DNA of 7,492 nt from RUG100 sp034927505 (GTDB lineage: Bacteria > Bacillota > Clostridia > Peptostreptococcales > Anaerovoracaceae). Position 1 is the stretch's first letter. Each line of letters opens with the position of its first letter. The stretch lies in NCBI GenBank assembly GCA_034927505.1, contig JAYFPY010000044.1, positions 1 to 7,492 on the forward strand, read 5' to 3'. Shown here one piece after another: positions 1-6,539 of the stretch. The position numbers and the translations under genes were made by a program. The notes below the pieces were generated by a model that was not told the DNA's origin, ran no database searches, and saw only the letters and a program-made list of their open reading frames with translations.

Positions 1-1298
1 CTGATGAAATCGAACATCTGACTGGCGCAGATAAAATCTTTTCTCGGCTTTTTGCCGTCACGGCCCAGATCCAGGATCTTCAACAGCATATCATCAGACA
101 GAATATCGGACAGTTCCGGTCTGTATTCTGCTGCCCAGCTGCGAAGGAATCCCGCCAGCTCATCTGCAGGGATCCTGACCAGAGTGTCTTTTGAAACATC
201 GTTGAGTTTGTTCAGATCGAACAGCGCGCCGGATGTGCTCATCTTTTCAATGGTAAAAGGGAAATCCTCGCATGGCAGATCCGGGTTGGCCGTGCGCCAC
301 TCTTCATAGTTGGAGTTGAGCACAGTCAGCAGATATTCTCTGACGGCCTGCGGGTGATAGCCCTTTTCTTTATAGAAATCCAGAGCCAGTTCCGGATCCT
401 TTCTCTTGGATAGTTTTCTTTTGTTTCCGTTTTCATCCAGCTTCATAAGAACGCCGGTGTGGCAGTATATGGGTAGATCGAATCCCAGCTTTTCAAACAG
501 TTCCACATGTATTGGGAGAGATGACAGCCATTCTTCGCCGCGGACCACATGGGTAGTTCGCATAAAGTGATCGTCGCAGGCGTGGGCAAAGTGGTATGTC
601 GGAATACCGTTTGCCTTAAGTATGACCACGTCCTGGAAATTCTCGGGCATGGTCAAAGTTCCTCTGATACCGTCTTCAACTTTTATTTCTGCAGGATCCT
701 TCGGGTCGCCGCCGGAACGAAGACGCATAACATAACTCTTTCCTGCGTCCAGTGCCGCCTGCACTTGTTCGAGAGTAAGACCTCTGCTTTGTGCATACGA
801 GCCGTAGATGCCGGGAGTCTCTTTGCCGGCTTCCTGGGAGGTGCGGATCTCTCCGATCTCCTCTTCGGTCATGAAGCAGGGATAAGCCAGCCCCTTTCTG
901 ACCAGTTCTTTTACGAAGCACTGATACAGAGGACCGCGGCTGCTCTGGTAATATGGGCCGTAATCGCCTGTGTCGCCGTCTTTTCCGGCGCCTTCATCAA
1001 AATGTATATCAAAGAAATCCAGAGAATCGATTATGGTATCGACGGCTCCTTCTACGTATCTTTTGTCGTCTGTATCCTCTATCCTGAGATAAAAAACGCC
1101 GCCGCTCTGATGAGCCAGCCGTTCGTCTACAAAAGCCCCGTACAGATTGCCCAAATGTATGAACCCTGTGGGGCTGGGGCCCAGCCTGGTCACTTTTGCA
1201 TCGCCCGGAATGCCTCTGGCGGGGAACATCGACTCGTAATCAGCCGGCGTTTTTTCGATACGAGGGAATAAAATATCCGATAATTTATTGAAATCCAT
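1..1298 (-). CDS. gltX: Glutamyl-tRNA synthetase (glutamate--tRNA ligase), C-terminus cut by window edge
   Basis: Class I aminoacyl-tRNA synthetase that charges tRNA(Glu), and in many Firmicutes also tRNA(Gln), with glutamate in the cytoplasm. I translated 432 codons without a stop from the ATG at 1298. The signature R38-LGPSPTGF and the HIGH-type motif IHLGN (47-51) form the ATP site. RIEDTD (72-77), HVVRGEEW (250-257) and the KMSKS-type KLSKR (295-299) follow in the usual order. About 37 residues precede the signature, against about five in E. coli; this extension and the later REYLLTVLNSNYEEW segment fit the roughly 550-residue clostridial form, so about 110-120 C-terminal residues (anticodon-binding part) should lie off the left edge. 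Only one Cys (C141) remains where E. coli GluRS has its zinc cluster, so no zinc site is expected. The start is supported by AAGGAG at 1307-1312, 8 bases upstream. Identity is very secure; use of tRNA(Gln) is not tested. Confidence 0.97.
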   Translation of the reverse strand, partial: MDFNKLSDILFPRIEKTPADYESMFPARGIPGDAKVTRLGPSPTGFIHLGNLYGAFVDERLAHQSGGVFYLRIEDTDDKRYVEGAVDTIIDSLDFFDIHFDEGAGKDGDTGDYGPYYQSSRGPLYQCFVKELVRKGLAYPCFMTEEEIGEIRTSQEAGKETPGIYGSYAQSRGLTLEQVQAALDAGKSYVMRLRSGGDPKDPAEIKVEDGIRGTLTMPENFQDVVILKANGIPTYHFAHACDDHFMRTTHVVRGEEWLSSLPIHVELFEKLGFDLPIYCHTGVLMKLDENGNKRKLSKRKDPELALDFYKEKGYHPQAVREYLLTVLNSNYEEWRTANPDLPCEDFPFTIEKMSTSGALFDLNKLNDVSKDTLVRIPADELAGFLRSWAAEYRPELSDILSDDMLLKILDLGRDGKKPRKDFICASQMFDFI

Positions 1299-1330
1299 TG
1301 CTACTTCTCCTTGCGTTTGTTTTCCCACTA

Positions 1331-1359
1331 ATTATATATAATGTAGTGTTTACTTGCAA
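1331..1359 (-). promoter_or_regulatory. Sigma-A promoter of gltX
   Basis: On the minus strand, TTGCAA (1354-1359) lies 17 bases from a perfect TATAAT (1331-1336). Transcription should start near 1324, giving a leader of about 25 bases that contains the AAGGAG site. There is no space for a T-box or other leader regulator. Confidence 0.8.
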
Positions 1360-1376
1360 GGTTATTGTGATATAAT
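1349..1376 (+). promoter_or_regulatory. Extended -10 sigma-A promoter of the flavoprotein/c-di-GMP/Hpt operon
   Basis: TATAAT at 1371-1376 is preceded by TGA (1368-1370), giving an extended -10 (TGnTATAAT). The -35 region is weak: TTTACT at 1349-1354 with a 16-base spacer. Start is expected near 1383. The -35 touches the gltX -35 at base 1354, so the two polymerase sites lie back to back. I see no other promoter before 6183, which suggests one transcript for all three genes. Confidence 0.7.
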
Positions 1377-1396
1377 ACTGTTATCAGAAATGAGGC

Positions 1397-1402
1397 AGGG
1401 AG
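1397..1402 (+). promoter_or_regulatory. Ribosome binding site deciding the flavoprotein start
   Basis: AGGGAG (GGAG core 1399-1402) lies 10 bases before the ATG at 1413 and only 4 bases before the in-frame GTG at 1407. Spacing favours the ATG, although the GTG start (two extra residues, MI) cannot be excluded. Confidence 0.6.
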
Positions 1403-1412
1403 TACAGTGATA

Positions 1413-2216
1413 ATGAAGAAAACAATAATAATAGGCGGAGGCCCTGCCGGCGTAACGGCAGCGCTGTACGCTAAAAGAGGCGGCGTTGATGTTCAACTGT
1501 TTTCAATGGGCAGCGGGGCACTTGCCAAGGCTGACAAAATAGACAACTATTATGGCTTTCCGGGTGGGGTATCCGGATCGGAGCTGATGCAGCGCGGCAT
1601 TGAACAGGTTATGAGTCTGGGGATCGTCGTAACTGAAGAAGAAGTTGTTGGTCTGGAACCGGGCGGCGGTTTTTTCGTAGATACTTCGAAAGAACGATAT
1701 GAGGCAGATTCAGTGATAATGGCGATGGGATCTCCGCGAAAGGTACCAAAAGTAAGGGATATAGAAAAATTCGAAGGAAGAGGAGTCAGTTACTGTGCAG
1801 TATGCGACGGCTTTTTCTTCAAGGGAAAGAAAGTGGCGGTCCTGGGCAGCGGAGAATATGCCGAGCATGAGGCAGAGGTCTTGAGGCCTATTGCTGAATC
1901 GGTAACTATGATCGATGCAGCCGAGGCAGTTGAAGGCGGTGATCTGCTGGAGCGGGTCATTTCCAAGGACGGAACGGTAAACAGTGTTTCAGGATTGTTT
2001 GTTGCGATGGGTAGTGCAGGCAGTGCCGATCTGGCAAGAAAGCTGGGAGCGGCAACAGAAGGCAGCAAAGTAAAAGTCGATGAGAATATGGCGACTAATA
2101 TTCCCGGACTCTTTGCAGCCGGAGATTGTACAGGCGGCCTTATGCAGGTGGCCAAAGCAGTACATGAAGGAGCGGTCGCGGGATTGGCTGCGGTCAAATG
2201 GCACAACAAGAAATGA
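1413..2216 (+). CDS. Short thioredoxin-reductase-like FAD flavoprotein with reduced pyridine-nucleotide domain
   Basis: Predicted cytoplasmic disulfide oxidoreductase of the TrxB family, 267 residues against about 305-320 for bacterial thioredoxin reductase. An N-terminal FAD Rossmann motif GGGPAG (8-13), a redox-active pair C128-AVC131 followed by DG, and the C-terminal FAD motif AAGD (235-238) with the QVAKAVHEGAVAG helix are all present. The domain between the Cys pair and the C-terminal FAD motif is short: GSGEYA (145-150) fits GxGxxA, but the HRRxxxR signature that reads the NADPH 2'-phosphate is absent (TMIDAAEA instead), and about 40 residues are missing before GLFVAMG (194-200). This recalls the ferredoxin-linked, pyridine-nucleotide-independent thioredoxin reductases known from clostridia and cyanobacteria, but electron donor and substrate are inference. 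No thioredoxin gene is adjacent. It heads the operon, 23 bases before the next gene. A GTG start at 1407 is possible. Confidence 0.88.
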   Translation: MKKTIIIGGGPAGVTAALYAKRGGVDVQLFSMGSGALAKADKIDNYYGFPGGVSGSELMQRGIEQVMSLGIVVTEEEVVGLEPGGGFFVDTSKERYEADSVIMAMGSPRKVPKVRDIEKFEGRGVSYCAVCDGFFFKGKKVAVLGSGEYAEHEAEVLRPIAESVTMIDAAEAVEGGDLLERVISKDGTVNSVSGLFVAMGSAGSADLARKLGAATEGSKVKVDENMATNIPGLFAAGDCTGGLMQVAKAVHEGAVAGLAAVKWHNKK

Positions 2217-2239
2217 AATAGTGAATAAAGTCGCAGGGG

Positions 2240-5200
2240 ATGGAAAAAGAAAACATGGGGGAAAAAACGTGTCAAATGAAAGAATTGTTGAATAGAAAGG
2301 CTTTTTTTGAAGCTGTATCACAGACCCTGGATAAGGATACAGGCAGGGATTTTGTTCTGGTCTATTTTGACATATACAGATTCAAAATGATCAACGACCT
2401 CTTTGGAATCAAAGAGGGAGACCGGATCTTGAATATCGTTTCAGACGAAATCATCAGTGAAATAGGGGAAAACGGCATCTGCAGCTGGCTCGGCGCAGAC
2501 CATTTTATGGTGCTCCTGCCTGATGAGAATGCAGATCCGGAGGAGATGCTCGTAAAGGTCAAACAAAGCACTAAAAATATAGACATCGAATATGATATAG
2601 AAATCTATATGGGCTTTTATCGTATTGTTGAACGGAGCCTTCCGGTCAGCATCATGTGCGACAGAGCAAAAATGGCAATGCAAACGGTTAAGGGCAGCTG
2701 CATAAAGTACTATTCTTACTATGAAGGCTTGCTGAGAGAAAAAGTGATAGCCGAACAGACTCTGCTCAGAGATGCAAAGATGGGCCTGAAGAACGGAGAA
2801 TTTTTCTTCGAACTGCAGCCGATATGGAGCGTGTCCGAAGACAGACCGGTCAGCGCCGAGGCTCTTGTAAGGTGGGATCATCCAACGAGGGGTGTTCTTT
2901 ATCCGGAAGAATTCATACCATTGTTCGAAGAAAACGGATACATCACAAGGCTGGACGAATATATCTGGGAAGAAGTCTGCAAATTTCTCCACAGTGCCGA
3001 CGAAAAGGGACAGAGAATGGTTCCCGTATCTTTGAACATTTCAAGGAGGAACTTTTACTCGCCGGACCTGCCGCGGATGCTGATGGACCTGACAGAAAAA
3101 TACCATATAGATCCTGCTATGATAAAGCTGGAGATAGTGGAAAGAATATATACAGAAGATCCGGAGACTATGCTGAGCATCGTCAGGCATCTGCAGCTCC
3201 ATGGATTCCAGATAATGATGGATGATTTTGGAAGCGGATATTCGTCTCTTAATATGATCAAGGACATACCTATCAATGTACTGAAACTGGATAAAAGACT
3301 GATCGATGAAATAGAAACATCGGGCAGACTGCGCAGCATGCTGTCGAATATCATTCGATTGTGCCGTTGGCTGGAGATGACAGTGATAGCAGAAGGCGTT
3401 GAAACAAAGCCGCAGCTGGATTATCTGGGAAGCATAGGCTGTGACATGATACAGGGTTACTACTATTCAAAAGCTGTGTCTGTCGATGGTTTTCTGCCCT
3501 TGGTGCGCAGTTGTGATGCAAAGGCTAAATCGGTAACAGAGCCTGCAGCAGGGATATTGGAAGAGGCAAATGTAGATTCACTGATAGACAAAATGAATAA
3601 AGTCGATGATGCAATGTCAGACCTGATAGGCGGCATCGCTCTCTATGAATATGTGGATGGGAATCTTGAGGTGATACGTGTAAATAACGCTTATTACAGA
3701 ATAACGGGGAGTTCACCGAAAACCATTTTTAAAGACAACAAAAATGAACTCGCATGGCTATATGAAGACGACAGGGGGAAATTCACTGCGGCCTGTCTGG
3801 AGGCTGCCGATTCGGGAGAAACCAGATCGGTCATAGTTAGAAGATATCATCAGAACGGTCGGCTGATCCTGCTGCAGATAAAAGTGAAATGCAGGGGGAT
3901 ATTAGGCAACGGAAAGATATTCTACGCCTGCATAAATGAAATAAAAGGCGATACTGTTGGGAAGGGCAAAGAAAACAGCGGCAGCGGCGATATGCTGGGC
4001 AGTATGCATCATTCGGATCTGAAACCGGAGATCGCCGATACAGCGAAAGACGGCATTGAGCCGGATGGACGAAGAAAAAAAGTTCTTATAGTTGATGACA
4101 GCATTGTGAACCGGAAAATCATCGGGAAGATATTGTCCGATGATTATGATCTGCTGGAGGCAGAGAATGGTAAAAAGGCACTGGAGATCATAGCTGAAGA
4201 AGATTACAGGATAGATGCCATCCTGCTGGATATAATCATGCCTGTAATGTCAGGAATGGAATTCTTGGAAGCAAGGAAGAAAGACAGTGGGCTGAATGCC
4301 ATACCTGTGATTGTTCTGACTCAGGCGGAGACCCGTGAAGATGAGCAGAAAGCTCTCGGTCTGGGCGCCAGTGATTTTCTGAGAAAACCGTATGAGCCGG
4401 ACACCATAAAACAAAGGCTTACAAACCTGATGGACCTTTCGGATGCGGTTTCTCGTAAAGCATCCATAGAGGCTATAATAAACAATCTGCCGGGCGGAGT
4501 GCTGTGTTTTGAGATGGAAGGGGCAGCAGCAGTACCTCGTTATATCAGCGAGGGGCTCAGTCTTTTATCAGGATATACAAATGACGAATTCATGGAAAAA
4601 TTCGGCCGGGATATGCTGGAAAATGTATACTTGGATGATCGAAAAAGGATCCGGGATGCGCTGACATCAATAAGGAATAAAGAGAATGAAAGTGTTGAGA
4701 TGGAATACAGGAGCTTTCACCGGAACGGAGGAATGATATGGATCCTGCTGCAGGCAAGATTTGCATATATGAGAAACGGGGATCCGGTGTATTATGCAGT
4801 ATTGACCGATATTTCAAAACTAAAGGACAGCGAACATGAACTTAAAAAATCTCACATGAAGTATAAAATGGCGGTGGATGCTGCCGGCAGTGAAATATTG
4901 GAGTACAATATCAAAAAAAACACTATGCTGCTGCCGGAAAAAACAGCAGAGAGTTTTGGCGTTAAACCGTTTGTGGATGATTCGGCAGAGATATTTAAAA
5001 AATCAGAGGTCATATCAAAGAAAGAATATGAAAAGATCATGCACGGATTTGATGCGCTGCAGAGAGGTGAATCGCCGGTCAATTATATTTTGACACTGGC
5101 TTATCCCGATGGAAAGACGGTCCATAAATCAATAACGTATATCATAGTGCCGGAGGAAAATGGGATGGCTGAAATCGCTATCGGCACGGCAAATGATGTA

Positions 5201-6157
5201 ACTGACAATATTGAGACATATAATAAATACAAGGGGATCGTGAATTACAGAAAGCTGATAACGAAAAACTCCCTGCTGGCACTTCAGTTCGATTTGGAAA
5301 CGGGCAGTAGGATAAAAACTGAAACAGATGTACTGCCTAGTGCCTGTGCCGGCAAGTGCAGCGGAAATCTGTTTGAATGCATGGATCTGTTCATACATAA
5401 GTATGTGTATGAAGAAGATCGGTTTTCTCTTTATGAATTGGTGGGCGATAAAGATTCGATGCGCGGCAAGCTGCGCGAAAATGGGGAGATCTCTTGTGAA
5501 TGCCGGGTCAGTTTCAGAGGCAGTGACAGCGAAAAGGCTGATTACAGATGGTGTTCGCTCAGCATAGAGACGGCTACTGATGAAAAGACGAAAAGCAGCA
5601 ATGTAATGATAGTTCTGCGTGATATACATAAGATCAAGATGTCGCAGATGGAGCTTTATGAAAAGGCTCATCATGATTCTCTGACCGGGCTCTTTGACAG
5701 AGAGACATTCAGGGAGCTGGTTGAGCAGCGGCTTCAGATGGAGGCCGAGGGCAATCATCAGTCGGCGTTCATGATAATGGATATAGATGATTTCAAAGAT
5801 ATCAATGATACGTATGGCCACAGCTGCGGAGACGAGGTGCTGAGGCATATCGGACAAAGGCTGAAATCCATATTCAGGACAGAGGATTACATTGCCCGCC
5901 TCGGCGGTGATGAGATCGTAATGTACATGATGGATGTTTCAAACGAACAGGTCGCATCAAAGAAGGGAAATGAAGTCTGTGCTGTCGTATCAGGCTGGCG
6001 GAACAAGAACAAGACGTTGAATGTAGCGTGCTCTGTGGGGATCGCTATGGCCAAAGGCGGTATCAGGACATACGAAGAGCTGTATAATAATGCAGACAAG
6101 GCACTGTATGAAGCAAAAAGATCGGGCAAGAACCGGTGCTGTATGTATAAGGAATAA
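2240..6157 (+). CDS. Multidomain c-di-GMP protein: degenerate GGDEF-EAL-PAS-REC-PAS-PAS-PAS-GGDEF
   Basis: A 1305-residue cytoplasmic signalling protein with no signal peptide or membrane segment. GGDEF-1 (about 14-160) reads GADHF (85-89) and lacks the RxxD inhibitory site, but keeps D44, N52 and D61, so it may bind GTP without making c-di-GMP. EAL (about 170-423) has E207, N266, E298, E301, D328, D329, K349, E385 and Q405, all at the spacing of active phosphodiesterases. PAS-1 is about 455-570, followed by a polar linker. The receiver (613-733) has D619/D620, phospho-acceptor D664, T694 and K716. PAS-2 (about 740-862) and two weaker PAS-like regions (870-990, 1000-1135) follow, the last with six Cys. 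GGDEF-2 (1140-1305) has GGDEI (1222-1226), D1181, N1189, D1198 and R1213-x-x-D1216, so it should be a cyclase with product inhibition. The start is uncertain: AGGGG (2235-2239) abuts this ATG, and in-frame ATGs at 2255 and 2276 also precede the first domain. Net activity cannot be read from sequence. Confidence 0.93.
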   Translation: MEKENMGEKTCQMKELLNRKAFFEAVSQTLDKDTGRDFVLVYFDIYRFKMINDLFGIKEGDRILNIVSDEIISEIGENGICSWLGADHFMVLLPDENADPEEMLVKVKQSTKNIDIEYDIEIYMGFYRIVERSLPVSIMCDRAKMAMQTVKGSCIKYYSYYEGLLREKVIAEQTLLRDAKMGLKNGEFFFELQPIWSVSEDRPVSAEALVRWDHPTRGVLYPEEFIPLFEENGYITRLDEYIWEEVCKFLHSADEKGQRMVPVSLNISRRNFYSPDLPRMLMDLTEKYHIDPAMIKLEIVERIYTEDPETMLSIVRHLQLHGFQIMMDDFGSGYSSLNMIKDIPINVLKLDKRLIDEIETSGRLRSMLSNIIRLCRWLEMTVIAEGVETKPQLDYLGSIGCDMIQGYYYSKAVSVDGFLPLVRSCDAKAKSVTEPAAGILEEANVDSLIDKMNKVDDAMSDLIGGIALYEYVDGNLEVIRVNNAYYRITGSSPKTIFKDNKNELAWLYEDDRGKFTAACLEAADSGETRSVIVRRYHQNGRLILLQIKVKCRGILGNGKIFYACINEIKGDTVGKGKENSGSGDMLGSMHHSDLKPEIADTAKDGIEPDGRRKKVLIVDDSIVNRKIIGKILSDDYDLLEAENGKKALEIIAEEDYRIDAILLDIIMPVMSGMEFLEARKKDSGLNAIPVIVLTQAETREDEQKALGLGASDFLRKPYEPDTIKQRLTNLMDLSDAVSRKASIEAIINNLPGGVLCFEMEGAAAVPRYISEGLSLLSGYTNDEFMEKFGRDMLENVYLDDRKRIRDALTSIRNKENESVEMEYRSFHRNGGMIWILLQARFAYMRNGDPVYYAVLTDISKLKDSEHELKKSHMKYKMAVDAAGSEILEYNIKKNTMLLPEKTAESFGVKPFVDDSAEIFKKSEVISKKEYEKIMHGFDALQRGESPVNYILTLAYPDGKTVHKSITYIIVPEENGMAEIAIGTANDVTDNIETYNKYKGIVNYRKLITKNSLLALQFDLETGSRIKTETDVLPSACAGKCSGNLFECMDLFIHKYVYEEDRFSLYELVGDKDSMRGKLRENGEISCECRVSFRGSDSEKADYRWCSLSIETATDEKTKSSNVMIVLRDIHKIKMSQMELYEKAHHDSLTGLFDRETFRELVEQRLQMEAEGNHQSAFMIMDIDDFKDINDTYGHSCGDEVLRHIGQRLKSIFRTEDYIARLGGDEIVMYMMDVSNEQVASKKGNEVCAVVSGWRNKNKTLNVACSVGIAMAKGGIRTYEELYNNADKALYEAKRSGKNRCCMYKE

Positions 6158-6181
6158 TAATCACCTGAGGAGGTGTGATTA
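6158..6181 (+). promoter_or_regulatory. Hairpin enclosing the Hpt ribosome binding site
   Basis: The strong site AGGAGG (6168-6173) lies 9 bases before the ATG at 6183. The arms 6158-6166 and 6171-6181 can pair over 9 bp with a GAGG loop and a 2-base bulge (6176-6177 or 6174-6175). The last AGG of the site is in the stem and the first AGG is mostly in the loop. The 5' arm begins directly after the stop codon (6155-6157) of the large gene, so a terminating ribosome would melt it. This suggests translational coupling. Pairing is seen by eye; no folding energy was calculated. Confidence 0.5.
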
Positions 6182-6182
6182 C

Positions 6183-6536
6183 ATGACAAATAAAATGACA
6201 AAGCTTAAAGAATGGGGATGTGATGTAGACGGAGCTCTTGAACGCCTTGTCGGCGATGTGGCTTTTTATGAAGAGTGTCTTCAGGTATTCACAGAGGATG
6301 ATAATTTCGCCTCATTGGGAAAGGCGCTGGAAGAGAAGGAGTATGATTCCGCTTTTGAATATGCTCACACTATAAAAGGGGTAGCCGCAAATCTTGGACT
6401 GACCCCTGTGTTCGATAAAGCATCGGATATAGTTGAACCGCTGCGTGCAAAAGATTATTCGGATCTGGACGTGCAGTACAGAGCAGTGTGCGATGCACAG
6501 AAAACATTCTGTGATATAATGAGCGCCTCGGTTTGA
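6183..6536 (+). CDS. Stand-alone Hpt (histidine phosphotransfer) domain protein
   Basis: A 117-residue protein consisting of a single Hpt four-helix domain, which carries phosphoryl groups between receiver domains in multistep phosphorelays. The signature AHTIKGVAANLG (61-72) matches the Hpt consensus, with H62 as phospho-acceptor and K65/G66 following as expected. The N-terminal part (LERLVGDVAFYEECLQVF) also fits the family, whose members usually measure 100-130 residues. There is no kinase ATPase domain, so it cannot phosphorylate itself. It lies 25 bases after the large gene and probably shares its transcript; the obvious partner is the receiver D664 of that protein, either as phosphate source or sink. 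I chose the ATG at 6183 because of the near-perfect AGGAGG; the frame is open further upstream, overlapping the large gene, but has no comparable site there. Partnering is inferred from adjacency. Confidence 0.92.
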   Translation: MTNKMTKLKEWGCDVDGALERLVGDVAFYEECLQVFTEDDNFASLGKALEEKEYDSAFEYAHTIKGVAANLGLTPVFDKASDIVEPLRAKDYSDLDVQYRAVCDAQKTFCDIMSASV

Positions 6537-6539
6537 TAT

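Noticed and set aside
549..1271. Long open frame on the plus strand, 240 codons
   Set aside because: It lies antisense to gltX, whose minus-strand translation carries all synthetase motifs. The plus-strand product has no recognisable domain and no ribosome binding site.
1299..1330. T-box or riboswitch leader for gltX
   Set aside because: Only about 25 transcribed bases precede the gltX start, far too few for such an element.
1390..1410. Six-codon mini-ORF (MRQGVQ) in the operon leader, its stop overlapping the GTG at 1407
   Set aside because: No ribosome binding site precedes it, it begins only about 7 bases after the expected transcription start, and its peptide shows no attenuator-like codon run.
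1790..2321. Overlapping minus-strand frames opposite the flavoprotein
   Set aside because: Low-complexity Ser/Pro/Phe-rich products antisense to a well-supported gene.
5129..5857. Minus-strand open frame of 242 codons
   Set aside because: It is antisense to the PAS-like and GGDEF-2 coding region, with no ribosome binding site or domain; a shadow of the real gene.
6090..6182. Upstream extension of the Hpt reading frame
   Set aside because: It would overlap the end of GGDEF-2 coding sequence and lacks a ribosome binding site, whereas AGGAGG is well placed for the ATG at 6183.
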